Below are positions 37,607 through 50,939 of a DNA stretch of 64,000 nucleotides, piece after piece. The stretch's first letter is position 1, and each line of letters opens with the position of its first letter. The notes beneath the pieces were generated by a model. That model was not told the DNA's origin and did not search any database. It worked only from the letters and a program-made list of their open reading frames with translations. Location of the stretch: contig JAYKKT010000080.1 of assembly GCA_036023115.1 (NCBI GenBank), positions 10,843,501-10,907,500 of the forward strand, read 5' to 3'. The position numbers and the translations under genes are program-made. Origin of the DNA: Brasenia schreberi (taxonomy: Eukaryota; Streptophyta; Magnoliopsida; Nymphaeales; Cabombaceae).

Positions 37607-39249
37607 TATTTGATAAATACGTTAAAAGAACATTTAACAAACTTTTTTTTTGAAAATAGTTAACGCATCTATGGAATTTGGGAAGATAGCCTATCTTCCC
37701 GTATTGTATGGATTTCTTGCCGAAAATGACCAGTTTTACGTTACACTGCCGACCTCCTATAGAGATCGAGAACTATTCCATATGATTCATTTTCAGTAGA
37801 GTATAAAATCCTACCAACAAATAAAAGTTAATTATGTTTTCCCAATTTTCTATGAACAACCATCCAAAACAATGTTTTCAACGAGTATTTCAACTTCAAA
37901 CTATCGTTGACCATCATTTATAGGTTTCCACATGATATGTAGGCATTCGGTGCATCCAAAGACCCTATCTTTGTGATTTGATTCACCATTAAAGCAACCC
38001 ACTAACAAAAAACAGTGATAGCGAAACAAACAACTACTAGATCCATTTTCTGATGATTTTTCTCTATCCAATAAGAGTGAAAATTGTGCTTCACATGCTC
38101 TGGTATCAAATGTTAGCAAACAACTTTTGGATAAAACAAAATCAACATATATGCACTACGAAAATTACTCGATAAAGGCAATGTCCGACCACATGTCAAA
38201 TAGCCTAACTGCAAACCTATTTTCTTCGATAACAACCACGTGGATTTACAACCCTCGATGCTTCTATGATAAAGAGAGACACACACCCTCGCTTACACTG
38301 AAAACTATCAGACTTGTCCCCCTTCAGGGCGTCTCTCTTGCTCAGCATGAAGCAGTCACTCCTCTCAAGAAAAAGCCGCCAATTTAATATGAAAATTTCT
38401 ATTCCTAATGACCCCTTAAATACTATTGATTTATTATAAATCCAAACCTTAATCATATGGATACTTTCTTAAAGACACCATGACACCAAATATGGTACGA
38501 AATTGGATCCTATCATAATATGGATCTGACGCAAATCCAAATGCATATGCTTGACCCAAATAACTATGGATTGGGTCCACAACATGATCTAATCGACCCA
38601 AAGATATGTAAAGACCCAAATGAATCTATATGATCTGACCTACACTAAGTATGAATTAGATGTGATGCCTCAAAAAAAGAATCCTCTTGCTAAGTGCAAC
38701 ACATGTAGAAATTTTTGGTAGACGGTCCTGTGACACAGACTATTTCGACCTAACTAGAATTGCCCCAAGAGTTATATTGGTAGTTGGCAAGCACATAAGC
38801 ATCTGATGCAATTGAGAAATATAAATGTGCATGAGTATGTTCTATTTTAACATGGCTTTTATTAAATATCTCTAATAAGGACAAGCTCTTTCAACTGTGT
38901 AGGTCGCAAGATGTAGGTATATACAAAGATATGTTGACAACATCTTAGAGATGTAAGTTGCACCATAATTATCATGAACGATATGAGAGGGGAGAAGAAG
39001 GGCAGTCGTACAAAGTTGTTTAGGCCAGAAATAGGTAGGAAGGTTGTTTAGATAGGAGATGACCCCATCAAGGCAGGGCTTCAAGATAAAAGGGAGACCT
39101 TGTGTAGCAGGATTAGTAGTAGGTCAACCTATAATGCCACATGACAAGTAGGCCTATTGCTTGTAGCCAAATGTTACATATACAGCACACCTCAATGCAA
39201 GGCGCGTGGAGGACCCTTGTCTAAAGGGTATGGTGCATGTTGAAGTGAT
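37607..39249. other. Intergenic DNA, nothing recognised
   Basis: No gene, LTR or TIR recognised; the part after 39100 may be decayed Gypsy gag. Confidence 0.4.
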
Positions 39250-40096
39250 AGTTGGAGACTATCTAATATAAAGAATGATGGACACCATCACAACAAACCC
39301 GGTTGTGAAGAGGGTTTGCATGCAAGAGTTGAGGCTACAACTCACAACTTCAAATAGGTTGCTAAAGATAGTATATACTACTGTAGGCAGGTTTGGCGTG
39401 ATGGACCTTATCATAATAGATTTGGAAGACTTCTCCATGGTTCTAGAATGTGGCTTCTTTATCAAGATGAGGACGATGGTAGGCCCACATTTGAGAAGTC
39501 TCATAGTGTTGGATGAGACCTTAGTCTGGGTTTGTCGCTAGATGCGACTAGGGTAAGGTGACTACAACAGGATGTGGTACTAATACAAGTATGGTACCAG
39601 TTGTGTTTACTAGTCCATGATTAGGGTGGATGACAGGCTAAAGAAGCTTATAAGAGGAGTCGTTCTTGGATGGCATGATGCTTGATGAGTTGCACAAACA
39701 ACTTCTACCCCAATGCGAGATGAACCATGCGATCGAGTGGGTTGAGGCCCCTTTATAGAGCAACAAACAGTATGTGCTTGGTAGAGTTGGCCGAGCTTAA
39801 GAGATAATTGGGTGAGTTGTTGGAGATGAGTATGGTTCAACCTTTAAGGAGTCGATACGGATCATTAGTCTTGTTTCAAGAGAAGACTGACAACTTATTC
39901 AGGATACCTATCCTCATTCTGGAGGTATTACAAGCATTCACTGATGCTTGATGAGTTGCATAAAAACTTACACCCCGATGCAAGAAGTACCAAGTGATCG
40001 AGTGGGTCGATGCCCCCTTATAGAACAACACACGGTATGTGCTTGGTAGAGTTGGCCGAGCTAGAGATAGTTAGGTGAGTGGTTGGAGATGAGTAT
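39250..40096 (+). pseudogene. Gypsy fragment: protease and RT start, partly duplicated
   Basis: The frame 39275-39541 contains FGVMDLIIIDLEDFSMVLEC, then FFIKMRTMVGPHLRSLIVLD, matching the Gypsy aspartic-protease region (DFxVVPLDDFxMVLGMDFF, PFLxSLxIL). Downstream, LDELHKQLLPQCEMNHAIEW and, in another frame, VQPLRSRYGSLVLFQEKTDN match the start of Gypsy RT (LPPRREVDHAIEL..., PSKSPYGAPVLFQKKDG). The RT-start segment occurs twice: 39677-39833 and 39943-40094. The second copy ends abruptly where Copia integrase sequence begins. Confidence 0.75.
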
Positions 40097-42184
40097 GCTT
40101 GAAGTATTCAAAGAATATAAGCAGGAAATTGAAAATCAACTAGGGCATACAATCAAAGTCTTGAGATTAGATATAGGTGGAGAGTACACCTCTACAGAAT
40201 TTTTAGAATTCTATAAAGACTTTGGTATTTCAAACTAAAATACAATGTCCAAGATACCTCAGCAAAATGATGTAGCTGAAAGATATAATAGAATCTTACT
40301 AAACATGACAAGGTCAATGTTAATAAATGCTTCTCTACCAAGGATATTTTGAGAGAAGAAGTAGAATTGTGTACATACTCAATAGAGTACTATGTAAAGT
40401 ATTCACTACACCATATGAGATATGGTTGAAAGAAAATCCAACCTAGGTCATCTCAGGAGGTGAGGATCTATCGCTCATGTAAAGATCCTTGATCAGTCTA
40501 GAGACAAGGTAGACAACAGGTCTTTGAGATGTATATTCATCAGATATCTTAAAGGCTCAAAAGGATACCGTTTTTATCATAAGGACCATGGACTGATACA
40601 GAGCATTGATGAATTCTTAAAAGATACTAAGAATGATATCCTTGAGAATAATGATGAGTATATTGACGATCTAATAGATCTAGATCAATCATCATTTGAA
40701 CCCATAAATGATCTTTGTGTATCAACCGAAACTTTAGGTAGACATAAAAGGCTTAAGGTCCCACTATCGTACTTAAAGGATTATCACACTTATCTTTCTC
40801 AAGAAGTGTGCAATTAAGTAGATTTAAATCACAACTTAACTTATCGATAGGCTATTGACTCATCTGAATCAACAGAGTGGGAGAAAGTCATGGATGAGGA
40901 AATTGAATCTAGTAAGAAAAACCAAGTCTGAGAGTTCACTAATTTATTAAAAGAAAGAAAAGCCATAGGCTACAAATGAGTTCTGAAAAAGAAATATAAA
41001 ATTAATAGTTCAATCGAAAAGTTTAAAACGAGGTTGGTTGCAAAGGGATTCTCGTAAAAGGAGGAAATAAATTATGTTGAGATATATTCCCCTGTTACAA
41101 AATTTGCATCCATAAAAATAATCCTACTAATATCAACATATTATGGTTTGAATTTACATTAGTTAGATGTAGAAATTATTTTTCTAAATGGAGTTTTAGA
41201 TGAAATCATATATATGTATCAGTCCAAAGGATATAAAGTTGAAGGCCAAGAAGATAAAGTATATAGGTTGAAAAAATCTCTATATGACCTTAAACAATCA
41301 CCTCATCAATGGTATTTAACCTTTCAAAATGCCATTATTAAAATTTTTGTGGCTAATGAACTTAACCACTGTCTTTATGTTTGGAACACTGGAAATGACA
41401 ATGAGATGATTGTCAAAACCAAGTCATGGTTGAACTCAAGGTTTGAAATGAAGGATATGGGGGAAGCATCCTATATCTTGGGTATAAAGATTTCTCAAGA
41501 TAGAGAATCTAAACTTCTATGCCTAAGTCAAGAGTGATATATTGATTATATCCTCAAAAGTTTATGTTTTCAAGCAGATGAACTAAAAGTGATAGGATAC
41601 TTAGATGCTGACTTTACTCGAAGCGAAGATGACAACAAATCAACCTTACGACAAATATTTCTACTTGGAGGTAGAGTTATTTCTTGGGCTTGTAAGAAAC
41701 AGGGTTGTGTAGCATTGTATATACAAGAAGTTAAATATGTAGCTTGCTGTATGACTGCAAAAAGTATCGTCTGAATAAGCTATTTGAAACGAGATTTGAA
41801 GCTAGACATAGCCAACAAGCTGGTTATCATTTACTGTGACAATAATGCAACAATTACTCTAATCAAGAGGAGAGTTGACAACTCCAAAAGCAAGCATATA
41901 ACGGTTAAATACCACTATGTTCATGATATAGTTATGAGAAAGGAAATATCCATCCCATATGTTGGTAGACCCCTTGACTAACGGTATAACAGAGGATTTT
42001 TTCTCAAAACATGTTAGAAATATGAGTTTGAGATATGTTTGATTGTTGTGTAGGTAAAAAAAATCCCACATAATGGGTAACGATTGCAATAATAATAATA
42101 AAATAACATTACTAGAAAAACCCCGCAAAAGTGAGTGAAAAACTAGTATGTCACATCATTTGGCTCGAATGGCCAAGTGGGAGA
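40097..42184 (+). pseudogene. Copia pol (integrase to RNase H), truncated and decayed
   Basis: In order: integrase end (GGEYTSTEFLEFYKDFGI, KGSKGYRFYHKDHGLIQS), hinge, RT (WEKVMDEEIES, INYVEIYSPVTKFASIKI, LHQLDVEIIFLNG, VYRLKKSLYDLKQSPHQWY, MKDMGEASYILGIKISQDR), and RNase H (GYLDADFTRSEDD, VISWACKKQ, IIYCDNNATITLI, HITVKYHYVHDIV). The stretch between LNHCLYVW and IVKTKSWLNSRFEMKDM is too short, so the catalytic YVDD box has been deleted. Numerous stops. The 5' half is missing. A polypurine-like AAGTGGGAGA leads into an LTR start TGTTAAGCC at 42185. Confidence 0.85.
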
Positions 42185-43125
42185 TGTTAAGCCAAGAAAC
42201 TGGCCATTCTCGATAATTTCACCTACGGAAATGACTAGATCGGCCATCTAGCCGGTTCCCATAGAGGTTGTTACGGAACAAATCCATAATAGTTGGACTG
42301 TTATAGATTTGTTCTGTAATAGCCGGATAAGGGCTCTAGAACGAAAAGTCCAGCCTGGATATCCAGGAGAAAGAACCAGGCGTTACTCTATAAATACAGA
42401 ACAATGCATAGAAGTGAAAAATCAATAAAAACCTCACTGGAAAAACTAGCTATGGGAAACCGAAAAAATCATATACCTCATTCTACATCTTCTTCTCTTC
42501 GTCTTCAACACAGAAGTCATCTATTGTGTGGCAAATCTCCAGTGAAGCCATTGTTGGGATTCCAACATATGATACTCCAATTCAAACTCAAAACTCTTCA
42601 ATTTAGGCACCTTTTCTCTTATCTAGGCAAGAATCGGTGGGCCCCATTTCTGGGTTTTTCTTTTGATGGTGGGGCAGTTGGCCTTATTTTGATTCTATTT
42701 GGCCTTGTTTGGAGTTGTGTTGCAATAGGTCATGTTTCATTCATTTGGAAACATTTTCCTACTGATAATTTCTAATGTTTGCTCACAAATATTTCTTCTT
42801 CCATCAAAAGATAAGAGTGATTCATCAATGATGACAAAATAGATCAAAGTGCTCACTAGAGCTAACAAATACAAGAAACAGGATATCCATTGCATTACAT
42901 TTGTCTAGAGAATACCAAACTGTATACTTACTAGAGAAGTGGTACCTGTAGGTGTGCAACTTTGTTCTTCTGCAAATCTGGTTGCCAGTCTACCTCCTTG
43001 AGGATCTCTCTGAATGTGCTCAAAGAGCATGCCAAACATGCCACACTCGAGGCTTCCACCATTCCCTGAATCATAGTGACAACCAACAATAAATGGAAAC
43101 ACTTATCTCCAAACTTCTTTATGAT
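42185..43125 (+). other. Copia 3' LTR start and unassigned sequence
   Basis: An LTR is inferred to begin TGTTAAGCCAAGAAACTGG at 42185, with a TATA-like CTATAAATAC at 42390-42399. No partner LTR is present, so its end is unknown. The rest up to the next Copia LTR, including open frames at 42404-42775 and 42905-43167 (minus), shows no recognisable family. Confidence 0.45.
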
Positions 43126-43547
43126 GATTTGCTCTTCTTGTGCAAGTTCTTTACCGGCGGCTTTCAATGATGCAACTGAATGAAGGAAGAGTTGAAAGAG
43201 ATACTCACACTAGAAAAATCGAAGAGAAAGGAGTAGATGGGTTTGATGGGTTTCAGGGTTTCCTGCAGATGGATTACCATGGAAGATACTATTTCTTATT
43301 TCCCACTTTGTATTCTCGTGTGTTCTTATTTATATATCTAATGTACAGTATTTATAGAGAGAGTCGTTCTTATTTTTCTGGCTCTATCTTTTTTGTCTTT
43401 CCTTGTTTAGGCTTTCCGTTACAAGCCATTTTCTCTTTATCATTATTTTATACATTTATCTGTAACGTATCCATGAAAACAAGAAGATGGTCTGTCTTCC
43501 ATTTTCATGGATTTACTGTTGAGAATGGCTAAATCCATAGCGTTACA
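43126..43547 (-). repeat. Copia 3' LTR (43-48 kb element)
   Basis: 422 bp, pairs with 47710-48135. Shared blocks include GAGTAGATGGGTTTGATGG, TTTGTATTCTCGTGTGTTCT and GAGAATGGCTAAATCCA. Confidence 0.9.
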
Positions 43548-43734
43548 ATTCCCACTTGGCCATTTGAGCCAAGGTTTATGACACACGAGTTTCACTTCCC
43601 ACTTTTCGTGTGTTTTCCCAAGTTGTGCCAGCTACGATTGCAAATGTAGTTGCAATCGATACCCATTGTGTAGTTTTTCGTATACAATATGTTCTTACCT
43701 ACACAACAATCATCATCGTACAAATTGATACACT

Positions 43735-43935
43735 TTAAACAAATTTATAACCCCATGTTGTAACATGCATTGAGAAAAGATCCTCTATTATGTCTTTTGT
43801 CAAGAGGTCTGCCAACATATGATTAGTTGGCATATATGATATAGATATTTCATTTCTCTTAACCATATCATGAACATAGTGATACTTAACCATTATATGC
43901 TTGCTTTTTAAGTTATCAACACCACTCTTAATCAA
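43735..43935 (-). pseudogene. Copia RNase H C-terminal fragment
   Basis: The minus frame SKHIMVKYHYVHDMVKRNEI, YMPTNHMLADLLTKDI, is the usual Copia RNase H end (KHIDIRYHFIRE, ADIFTKAL type). It stops shortly before the 3' LTR, as expected. It is similar to the plus-strand copy at 41880-41960, showing that the two elements are related. Confidence 0.82.
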
Positions 43936-44611
43936 AGTAATGTTGCATTGTTGTCACAATAAATGACAACAGGCTCGTTGGGTATATCCAACTTCAAATA
44001 ACGTATGATCGGTTTATCCAAATATTGCATTTTGAAAAGTCAAATATTATTGATGAGGTGACTGTTTATATAGGGACTTTTTTAAGTTATATATTTTATC
44101 CTCTTGGCCTTTAATATTATATCCTTTTGGCTGTTGCATATATATGATTTCATCTAAATCTTCATTTAGAAAGTAGTTTTTATATCTAACTGATGAAAAT
44201 ATAAATCATAATATATTGAGATTGCCAGAATTATCCATATGGATACAAATTTCACAATTAATTTCCTCTTTTTATAAAAATCAATTTCCTACCAACCTCG
44301 CTTTAAACTTGTCGATAAACCCATTGACTTTATATTTCTTCTTCAAAACTCATTTATAACCTATGCCTTTTCTTCATTTTAGTAATCAGCCAATTTTCAG
44401 ACTTCGTTTTTCTCAATAAATTCAATTTTCTCATCTATGGCCTTTTCCCAGTCTGTAAATTCATATGAGTAATAGCATGCTGATATGTCAAGTTATCATT
44501 CAACTCATCTAAATATACCGAATTGCACACCTCCTAAACAAGATAAGTATGATAATCTTTTAAGTAGGACAATGTGACCCTACGTCTTTTATTTTTACTT
44601 AAAATTTTGAT

Positions 44612-44926
44612 TTATTTAGGAAGATCATCATTATCTATGAGTTTAAATGATGATAGATCTAGATCTACTAGATCATCAATACATTCATCATCATTCTCAA
44701 GGATGTCATTCTTAGTGTTCTCTAAGAATTCAACGTTCCTGCTCTGAATTAACCCATGGTCCTTATGATAAAATTGATATCCTTTAGAACCTTTAGGATA
44801 TTTAATGAATACACATCTCAAGGATATGCTATATAGCTTATGCTTAGACTGATCAAAGATCTTAACATACATGATAGATCCCCATATCCTAAGATGACTT
44901 ATGTTTGGTTTTCTTTCAAACCACAT
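44612..44926 (-). pseudogene. Copia integrase C-terminus and hinge
   Basis: PNISHLRIWGSIMYVKIFDQ, then SISLRCVFIKYPKGSKGYQF and YHKDHGLIQSRNVEFLENT, is the typical Copia post-core segment. It resembles 40524-40720 on the other strand. Confidence 0.85.
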
Positions 44927-45112
44927 CTCATGTGGTGTAGAGAATACCTTATATGGAATTCTATTTAGTATATATATGGTTGTACTTACTACTTATTCTC
45001 AAAAAGTCTTTGGTAGAGAAATATCTATCAAAATAAACCTTATCATATTCAATGAGGTCTTGTTATATCTTTCTGCTATACCATTTTATTGAGGTGTTCT
45101 AAGCATTGTATT

Positions 45113-45298
45113 TTATTTTAAAATACCAAAGTCTTTACACAATTCAAAAATTTCTGTAGAAGTGTACTCTCTACCTCGATAAAATCTTAAGACTTTGATT
45201 GTATGTTCTAGTTGATTCTCAACTTTATGTTTATATTCTTTGAGTACTTTAAGTGCCCCAGATTTATATTCTAAGATATATATATATGTAATAATCAT
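45113..45298 (-). pseudogene. Copia integrase core fragment
   Basis: EYKHKVENQLEHTIKVLRFY, then RGREYTSTEIFELCKDFGI, aligns with the integrase core (KxxVExQxGxxIKxLRSDxGGEY). The catalytic Asp of RSDNGGEY is Tyr here (RFYRGREY), so it is inactive. Confidence 0.82.
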
Positions 45299-46340
45299 CG
45301 ATAAATATTATAAAATATACCTTCCCACGACAACTTATCCTAAAGGTTCATATAAATCAGTATGAATGATTTCTAATAGGATTATTGCCTGGTTATATCT
45401 TTATGAAATATTTTTCTTATCATTTTCTCTTGTATACAAACTTCACACTTGTTAAAGTGTTTTCCTAAAAACTCAGTAATAAGTCAAAGTTGGATAATTT
45501 CCTCAACTTTTTTATACTTATATGTCCTAAGCATTTATGCTATACATTCACATATACATTTAAGGCATTATCAATATAAGCAAAACAACCATTATTTTCA
45601 TTGATATTGAGCTTGAACAGTGCTTGTTCAACATCAAGCGATCAAGAAAAGGCTATCTACCATCCTTCCCCACAATTATTTTGCTAGAGACAAACCTGAC
45701 TTCAAAACTTTCTTAACTAAGACAGGGACTGAAACCAAATTGTACCTTATTGGTGGTAAAATTAATACATTAATTAATACAATCGGTATATCTTATATAA
45801 GTATTTTAAATGACCCAACCCCAAGATCATCTGAAAAAGTGTTATTTCCAATATATACACAATGTTTTCTTGATTTATATTCCTTTAGGTCCATAGCTCA
45901 TTATTTTCTCTTTCAGATATGTCTCATTGCTTAATCAATCCACCAACTAGATATTGGGTAGTCTATGTAGAGGCATTCAGAAACCATGCATATTATATCT
46001 TTTTTTTCTGATTCTTTTATTTGTAGTGCCCTATTTTTTTACAGTTGAATCACTTTACCCAAAAAATGGATTCCTATAATTTCTTAAAAGATTAACGACC
46101 TTTATTTTTATTCTTGCCAAACTTATTATTTGATTTATTCTTTCTCTGGTTTAGTTTAGAGCTTTTGCCTATATTAGCTTGAGCTACTAGCAATTTATCC
46201 TATTGTTTTTATTCATATACTCTTCTTCAATTGCAAGTTTCAAGGGTAATTTAGAAAGGTTTGTTTCAGCCCCTAATCTAAGGATAGTGACAACCATATT
46301 CCATGAAGGGGAAGAGTGTTTAAGATAGTGGATATTTGCA

Positions 46341-46712
46341 TTACTTCGGAAAGACCAATTTTACTACAGCTAAGTCTCTTGCCATTACCAACATCCGGTT
46401 CATATATTCCACTACATTATCTCCTTTCATTTTATAGGAGTTATATTTTTGTAGTAGTAACTGGACATGCAACTTCGTTATATTATCATACTTAGATGTT
46501 ATTGAATCAAACAACTCTTTAGCAGTATTGTATTCCTTGAAAACCCTAATTAGGTCATCCTTCATGTATGTCAATATTATTGTTCTTGCCATTGTGTCAT
46601 CTCTAGGAAATATTTTATAAATTTTCTTTTTTTTAACTATTGCATTGGGAGTAAGGAGTAGAATTGTTTCTCTTAATACAAAGTGTACACCTTCACGTGT
46701 AAGAGCCAACAT
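46341..46712 (-). pseudogene. Copia gag (UBN2-type) fragment
   Basis: The 123-residue frame contains DDTMARTIILTYMKDDLIRV, then AKELFDSITSKYDNITKLHV and LLLQKYNSYKMKGDNVVEYM, the usual Copia gag helices (LWDxLxxKY, LxxxFxxxKMxDGxSVxEHI). It is open across this stretch. The homologous region at 35.7-36.2 kb is more decayed. Confidence 0.83.
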
Positions 46713-47709
46713 GATACATCTTTTCTACGTTTAGAAATTTAGACCATTTAGTTTTTTTTATTTTTGTCAATTTTGATACACAGGTTATTGAGATCATTTT
46801 TTATTTAACAAAAAATAAAAATAAGACGATCTAAAAAAAAGAAATAAACAACATGCAACATATATATAAGACAACTCATAGCCAACCACTAAAAACTAAT
46901 TTACAAAATATCGACATACTAAATTGGAAATATCTCAAGGTATCAAAAAGTAATTTTACATAATTAGTTCTTAGGTACCAGTTTGAAAATATTCTCAACC
47001 TGTTTCTGTTATTTCATAATCAATCTGTGGGCAAATCTATAAATTTATCTTGTTTCTAGCCATTGTAATTTTCCTAAATTTTAGGGGTAAACCTGTAATT
47101 TTATCTTCATATCCAATTTGATAATTATAAATATATCCTGCCTCATTTTAGGTGTATTTTTAGTAATTTTTGTAACTGATCGAGAATAAAATAGTAATTT
47201 TGCCCCTCAATTCAAAATTATAATTCTACCTAAAGTTAGAGGGCAAAATTATCCTTTCATATGTTACGGGCAAAAATATCTATTTTTAAAATAATTTTGA
47301 CTAGTGCTAATTTTGTAAATATTGAAAATAGGCAAGAGCATAACGAACTTTTCAGTCTGCTGCTCAAGGCAATTTCTATCAATAATTTTTGGGAAACCGT
47401 AGTTTTCGTCTGAGTAAAATTGCAAGAGAGGGAGAAAGAGAGACGAAGAAGGGAGACTTGCTGGGAGAGAGAGGGAGAGTACAATCGACTTGGCCCCTGC
47501 TCCGCCACTCTGCCTTGGCTTATGCTCTGCCTTAATCTCTTGACCCGTCTTAACTTCTTTCTCGGTTTGTGGCTTTTTATCCTTCTCGATTTCTTTTGTC
47601 GAAAAATCTTCTAGCGCCTTCCCTCCCTCTGCCCATCCTCTTTTCTTCTTGCTAATTGGACACTTATTTTTGTAGGTTTCGATCAAACTTTAGGCTCTGA
47701 TACCACTAA

Positions 47710-48135
47710 TGATTCGCTTCTCATGTGTAGGTTCTTTGTCGGTAGCTTTTAATGATGTAGCAAAACAGAGGAAGGGCTGAAACAAATACTCAATAGAAAA
47801 ACCAGAAGAGAAGGGAGTAGATGGGTTTGATGGTTCCACGATTTCCACAGATGAATTACTAGGGAAGATACTCTTTCACTATTTCTCACTTTGTATTCTC
47901 GTGTGTTCTCATGTATATATCTATTGTAATCACTATAATATTTATAGAGAGTTTTTCTTATTTTTCTAGCTCCATCTTTCCTGTCTTTTCTTATTTGGGC
48001 TTCCCGTTATAAGTCATTTTCTCTTTATCATTATTATATACGTTTATTTGTAACATATCTATGAAAATAGAAAGGTGACCTGTCTTTTGTTTTCATGAAT
48101 TTACTATCGAGAATGGCTAAATCCACGATGTTACA
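47710..48135 (-). repeat. Copia 5' LTR (43-48 kb element)
   Basis: 426 bp, pairs with 43126-43547. Starts TGATTCGC next to the PBS and ends GATGTTACA at 48135. The 300 bases that follow (48136-48435) hold no recognisable feature. Confidence 0.9.
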
Positions 48136-48440
48136 CTTTACCCTCCGAATACAACAACAAATAATGAATTGATGAGGAGATTTGAAAAGTAGGTGCCTTG
48201 ACTGACACTATTGTAGAAAACAAAAACGAAACACACAAGGTTTTTTGGCACCCCTCCAAAACCCACTATCGAACATGTGAAAATCTCTCACAGTTATACC
48301 TCTCTCATTTATACTCAAATAGTACTCCCTCGTGGTTAATGGTGGGAAACATGACTTGTATGTTTAACAATTATGGAAAATGTCTCTCATCCTCTAATAT
48401 ACGATAGGATTTATACTTTCTAGTAAGCACGTGGAGATTG

Positions 48441-50378
48441 TGTCACACCCGTTCGGGTCGTGACTATGACCCTTCTCGATCCGATGTCACGTGGCCGCTT
48501 CTCGAGTGGGTGTGATCATGACAACCACTAAATACAATACTAATTTCATTTTAACCCAAGTGAAATATCTAACTTAAATATTTCAATATCCAAGATCTAA
48601 ACAATACATCCAAAATAGTTTGGGGCCCACCAAACATAACCCCGAATAACAATATTTTTCTAAATAATCTAACACTTATCGTACCATCTAAAGAAAAAGT
48701 GTAGCTCTATCTGACTGCTACTCTGCTTCGTGCGCCTTTGAAGTGCTAGCTTCAGAACAAACTATAAAATGATAGGGTGAGCCAATACACATAGCTCAAT
48801 AGAAATATTTCTTTAAACAGAATTCATACTAAAAGTATGCATAGTTTCACAATTATTTCATAACAAATCACAGTTTCATTTCTAAATCATGATCTCAATT
48901 TCATACACATACATATTTTATCAATTACGATAATTACATCATATAATTTGTCTGCCCTAAAGGTCATAGGAGTTATTCGACCCTCCCTAACGTGACCTCG
49001 GTAACCCGTCCATGATAGTAACCATGCTGACTCTCACAACAGAGTGACTGCGAATACACCATATATTTGCCCCAAGCCGAAAGACCCCATACAACCCACA
49101 TAAGTGTGACTTATGTATTCACACATCATTACATTTCAAAATAAATTTCAATTAATCACATTCACAAATCAAATAATACAACACATGTATATCAAAAGAT
49201 TATCTTTATCAACCAAAGTCATAAACAAGGACTTAAAAAGCTTATCAAATAACCATAATTATAAATATCATTTCATAAATATTAATAAAACATTTGTTAA
49301 TCATACACATTTAAATCCATCTAAAACAAGAAAATCTCTTCTAACATAGTTATGTAAAAGAATGCATAACCCCTAACTCAAAGAGCACTTCCAGTCCCCA
49401 AACTGCCGAGTCACCATCAAATCCTCTAATTTTAATCTCTAAATAAATATAAATAAATAAATATTCAAATTTATTTAACTACGAATCTAATAAAATAAAC
49501 TGTATCCAAATTGGATCTTAAATGACCCTAAAATCATTCAAAATCCAACCTAGATCCATTTAATCTATCTTTGATCTGAACTGACACCTTGATCTACATC
49601 CAATCCAATCTAAGTGACACAATAGGTAGTCTATGTCCCTATGTCAACACACTTGAAACTATTGACAGGGTCTTGTTTCTGACCCAAAATATGTTTCAAG
49701 ACACAACTCTAACCTAACCTATTTCTAACAGAGAACCGATAACTTGGTTTTAACCTATTTCAACACAAAATTGTTACTATGACACATAACATGATACAAT
49801 GTCACATCAAGGTGTATGGGACACGACACAACACATGAACTAAGACACGCCCCAAAAGGAGTCAGTTCCCTTAGGTTTTCGGCCTCGATTTCACCAATTT
49901 TCAGCAACGACCAAGGCTGGTGGTGGTCCCCAACCAACCGCTTGCCTACCCTCTCCAATCTAGCCCAACATCGGCCATCAATGACAGTATTTTGGCCAGA
50001 AAATTTATGGAATATGACAACTTGAGATTTAAGAAAAAATTCATAAATCTATGCTTGTTTTCAACCGATTTTTTAGCATTAAAGCTTGTTTTTGAATGTT
50101 TAGCATAAATCAACCAAAAGCCCTTTGATCCAACTCAGATTTAACACCAAAAATGAAGGAAAATAGAAATATAAAACGAGGGATTCTTATCAGATTTCGA
50201 TTAACTACTCATCGTCATCCTAATGGCTTGCCAAGCTCACCACAATGGTAGCCTGCACGAAAATGGCAATTACCATTTTCATGGGCTGCCAACAATGCCC
50301 GACGTTGTACTCCAACAACGTCCACTTTGGGCCTTTTTGTTTCTAGGGCTCGAGTGGGTCTAGATCCAATCAGTTACA
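48441..50378 (-). repeat. Gypsy 3' LTR (full-length, 1.94 kb)
   Basis: Its outer 200 bases (TGTCACACC, CCAAGTGAAATATCTAAC, AATACATCCAAAATAG) match 55283-55520 and its inner part from 49906 (CCAAGGCTGG, GCTTGTTTTTGAATGTTTAG) matches 55546-55882. The 48710-49900 portion has no counterpart in the 5' LTR. Confidence 0.88.
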
Positions 50379-50939
50379 CATTACTCTAAACCTCTATATT
50401 CTACCTCCATTAAAGAAATTTTGTCCTCAAAATTAAAAAAATATCTTAAGAGACGTGGATAGTTCTCTCGTATCTCAAAACTCAGAGAATGATGGCTCTA
50501 ATGAACCTTTACCATCCTCAAAACTCAATGACACAATATTTGTTCATTTATATCTAAGATGGTTATAGGTACCTCTTCATAAGATAAATCTTCACGAATG
50601 TGAAGCGGATTAGCTTCAATAATATGCAAGGGGTTAGGAATATACTTTCACAACATGGATATGTGAAATACATTATGTATTCTAGTCAACGATGATGACA
50701 ACTCCGATTGATAGGCAACATCTCCATTCATTTTAAAATTTGGTATAATCCAATATACCTAGAACTCAACTTACCTTTCTCTCTGAAGCAAGTCACTCCT
50801 TGAGCTAGAGAGAGTTTTAAGAATAAATAATCACCAACCATAAACTCTAGATCACGACGTCGCTTATCTGTATAATTATTCTATCGGTTTTCAGCTATTT
50901 TAATGCGTTGACAAACCAACAGCCAGTTGTTTGCTGCAC

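Larger units (their letters stand above)
43126..48135 (-). mobile_element. Copia LTR retrotransposon with both LTRs, decayed
   Basis: LTRs at 43126-43547 (3') and 47710-48135 (5') are clearly related, each with TG...CA ends. The PBS (GCTCTGATACCA on the plus strand, 47694-47705) lies beside the right LTR and a polypurine-rich GGCCAAGTGGGAAT precedes the left one, so the element reads leftwards. Minus-strand coding remains are in order: leader (46800-47690), gag (46341-46712), integrase (45000-45330), integrase C-terminus/hinge (44612-44926) and RNase H end (43735-43935). RT is badly eroded (44030-44610). No matching target duplication was found (TATGA left, CTTTA right), so the ends may come from recombined copies. 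Confidence 0.85.

Noticed and set aside
43140..43532. Plus frame of 130 residues with hydrophobic stretches
   Set aside because: Entirely within the Copia LTR, on the antisense strand of the element.
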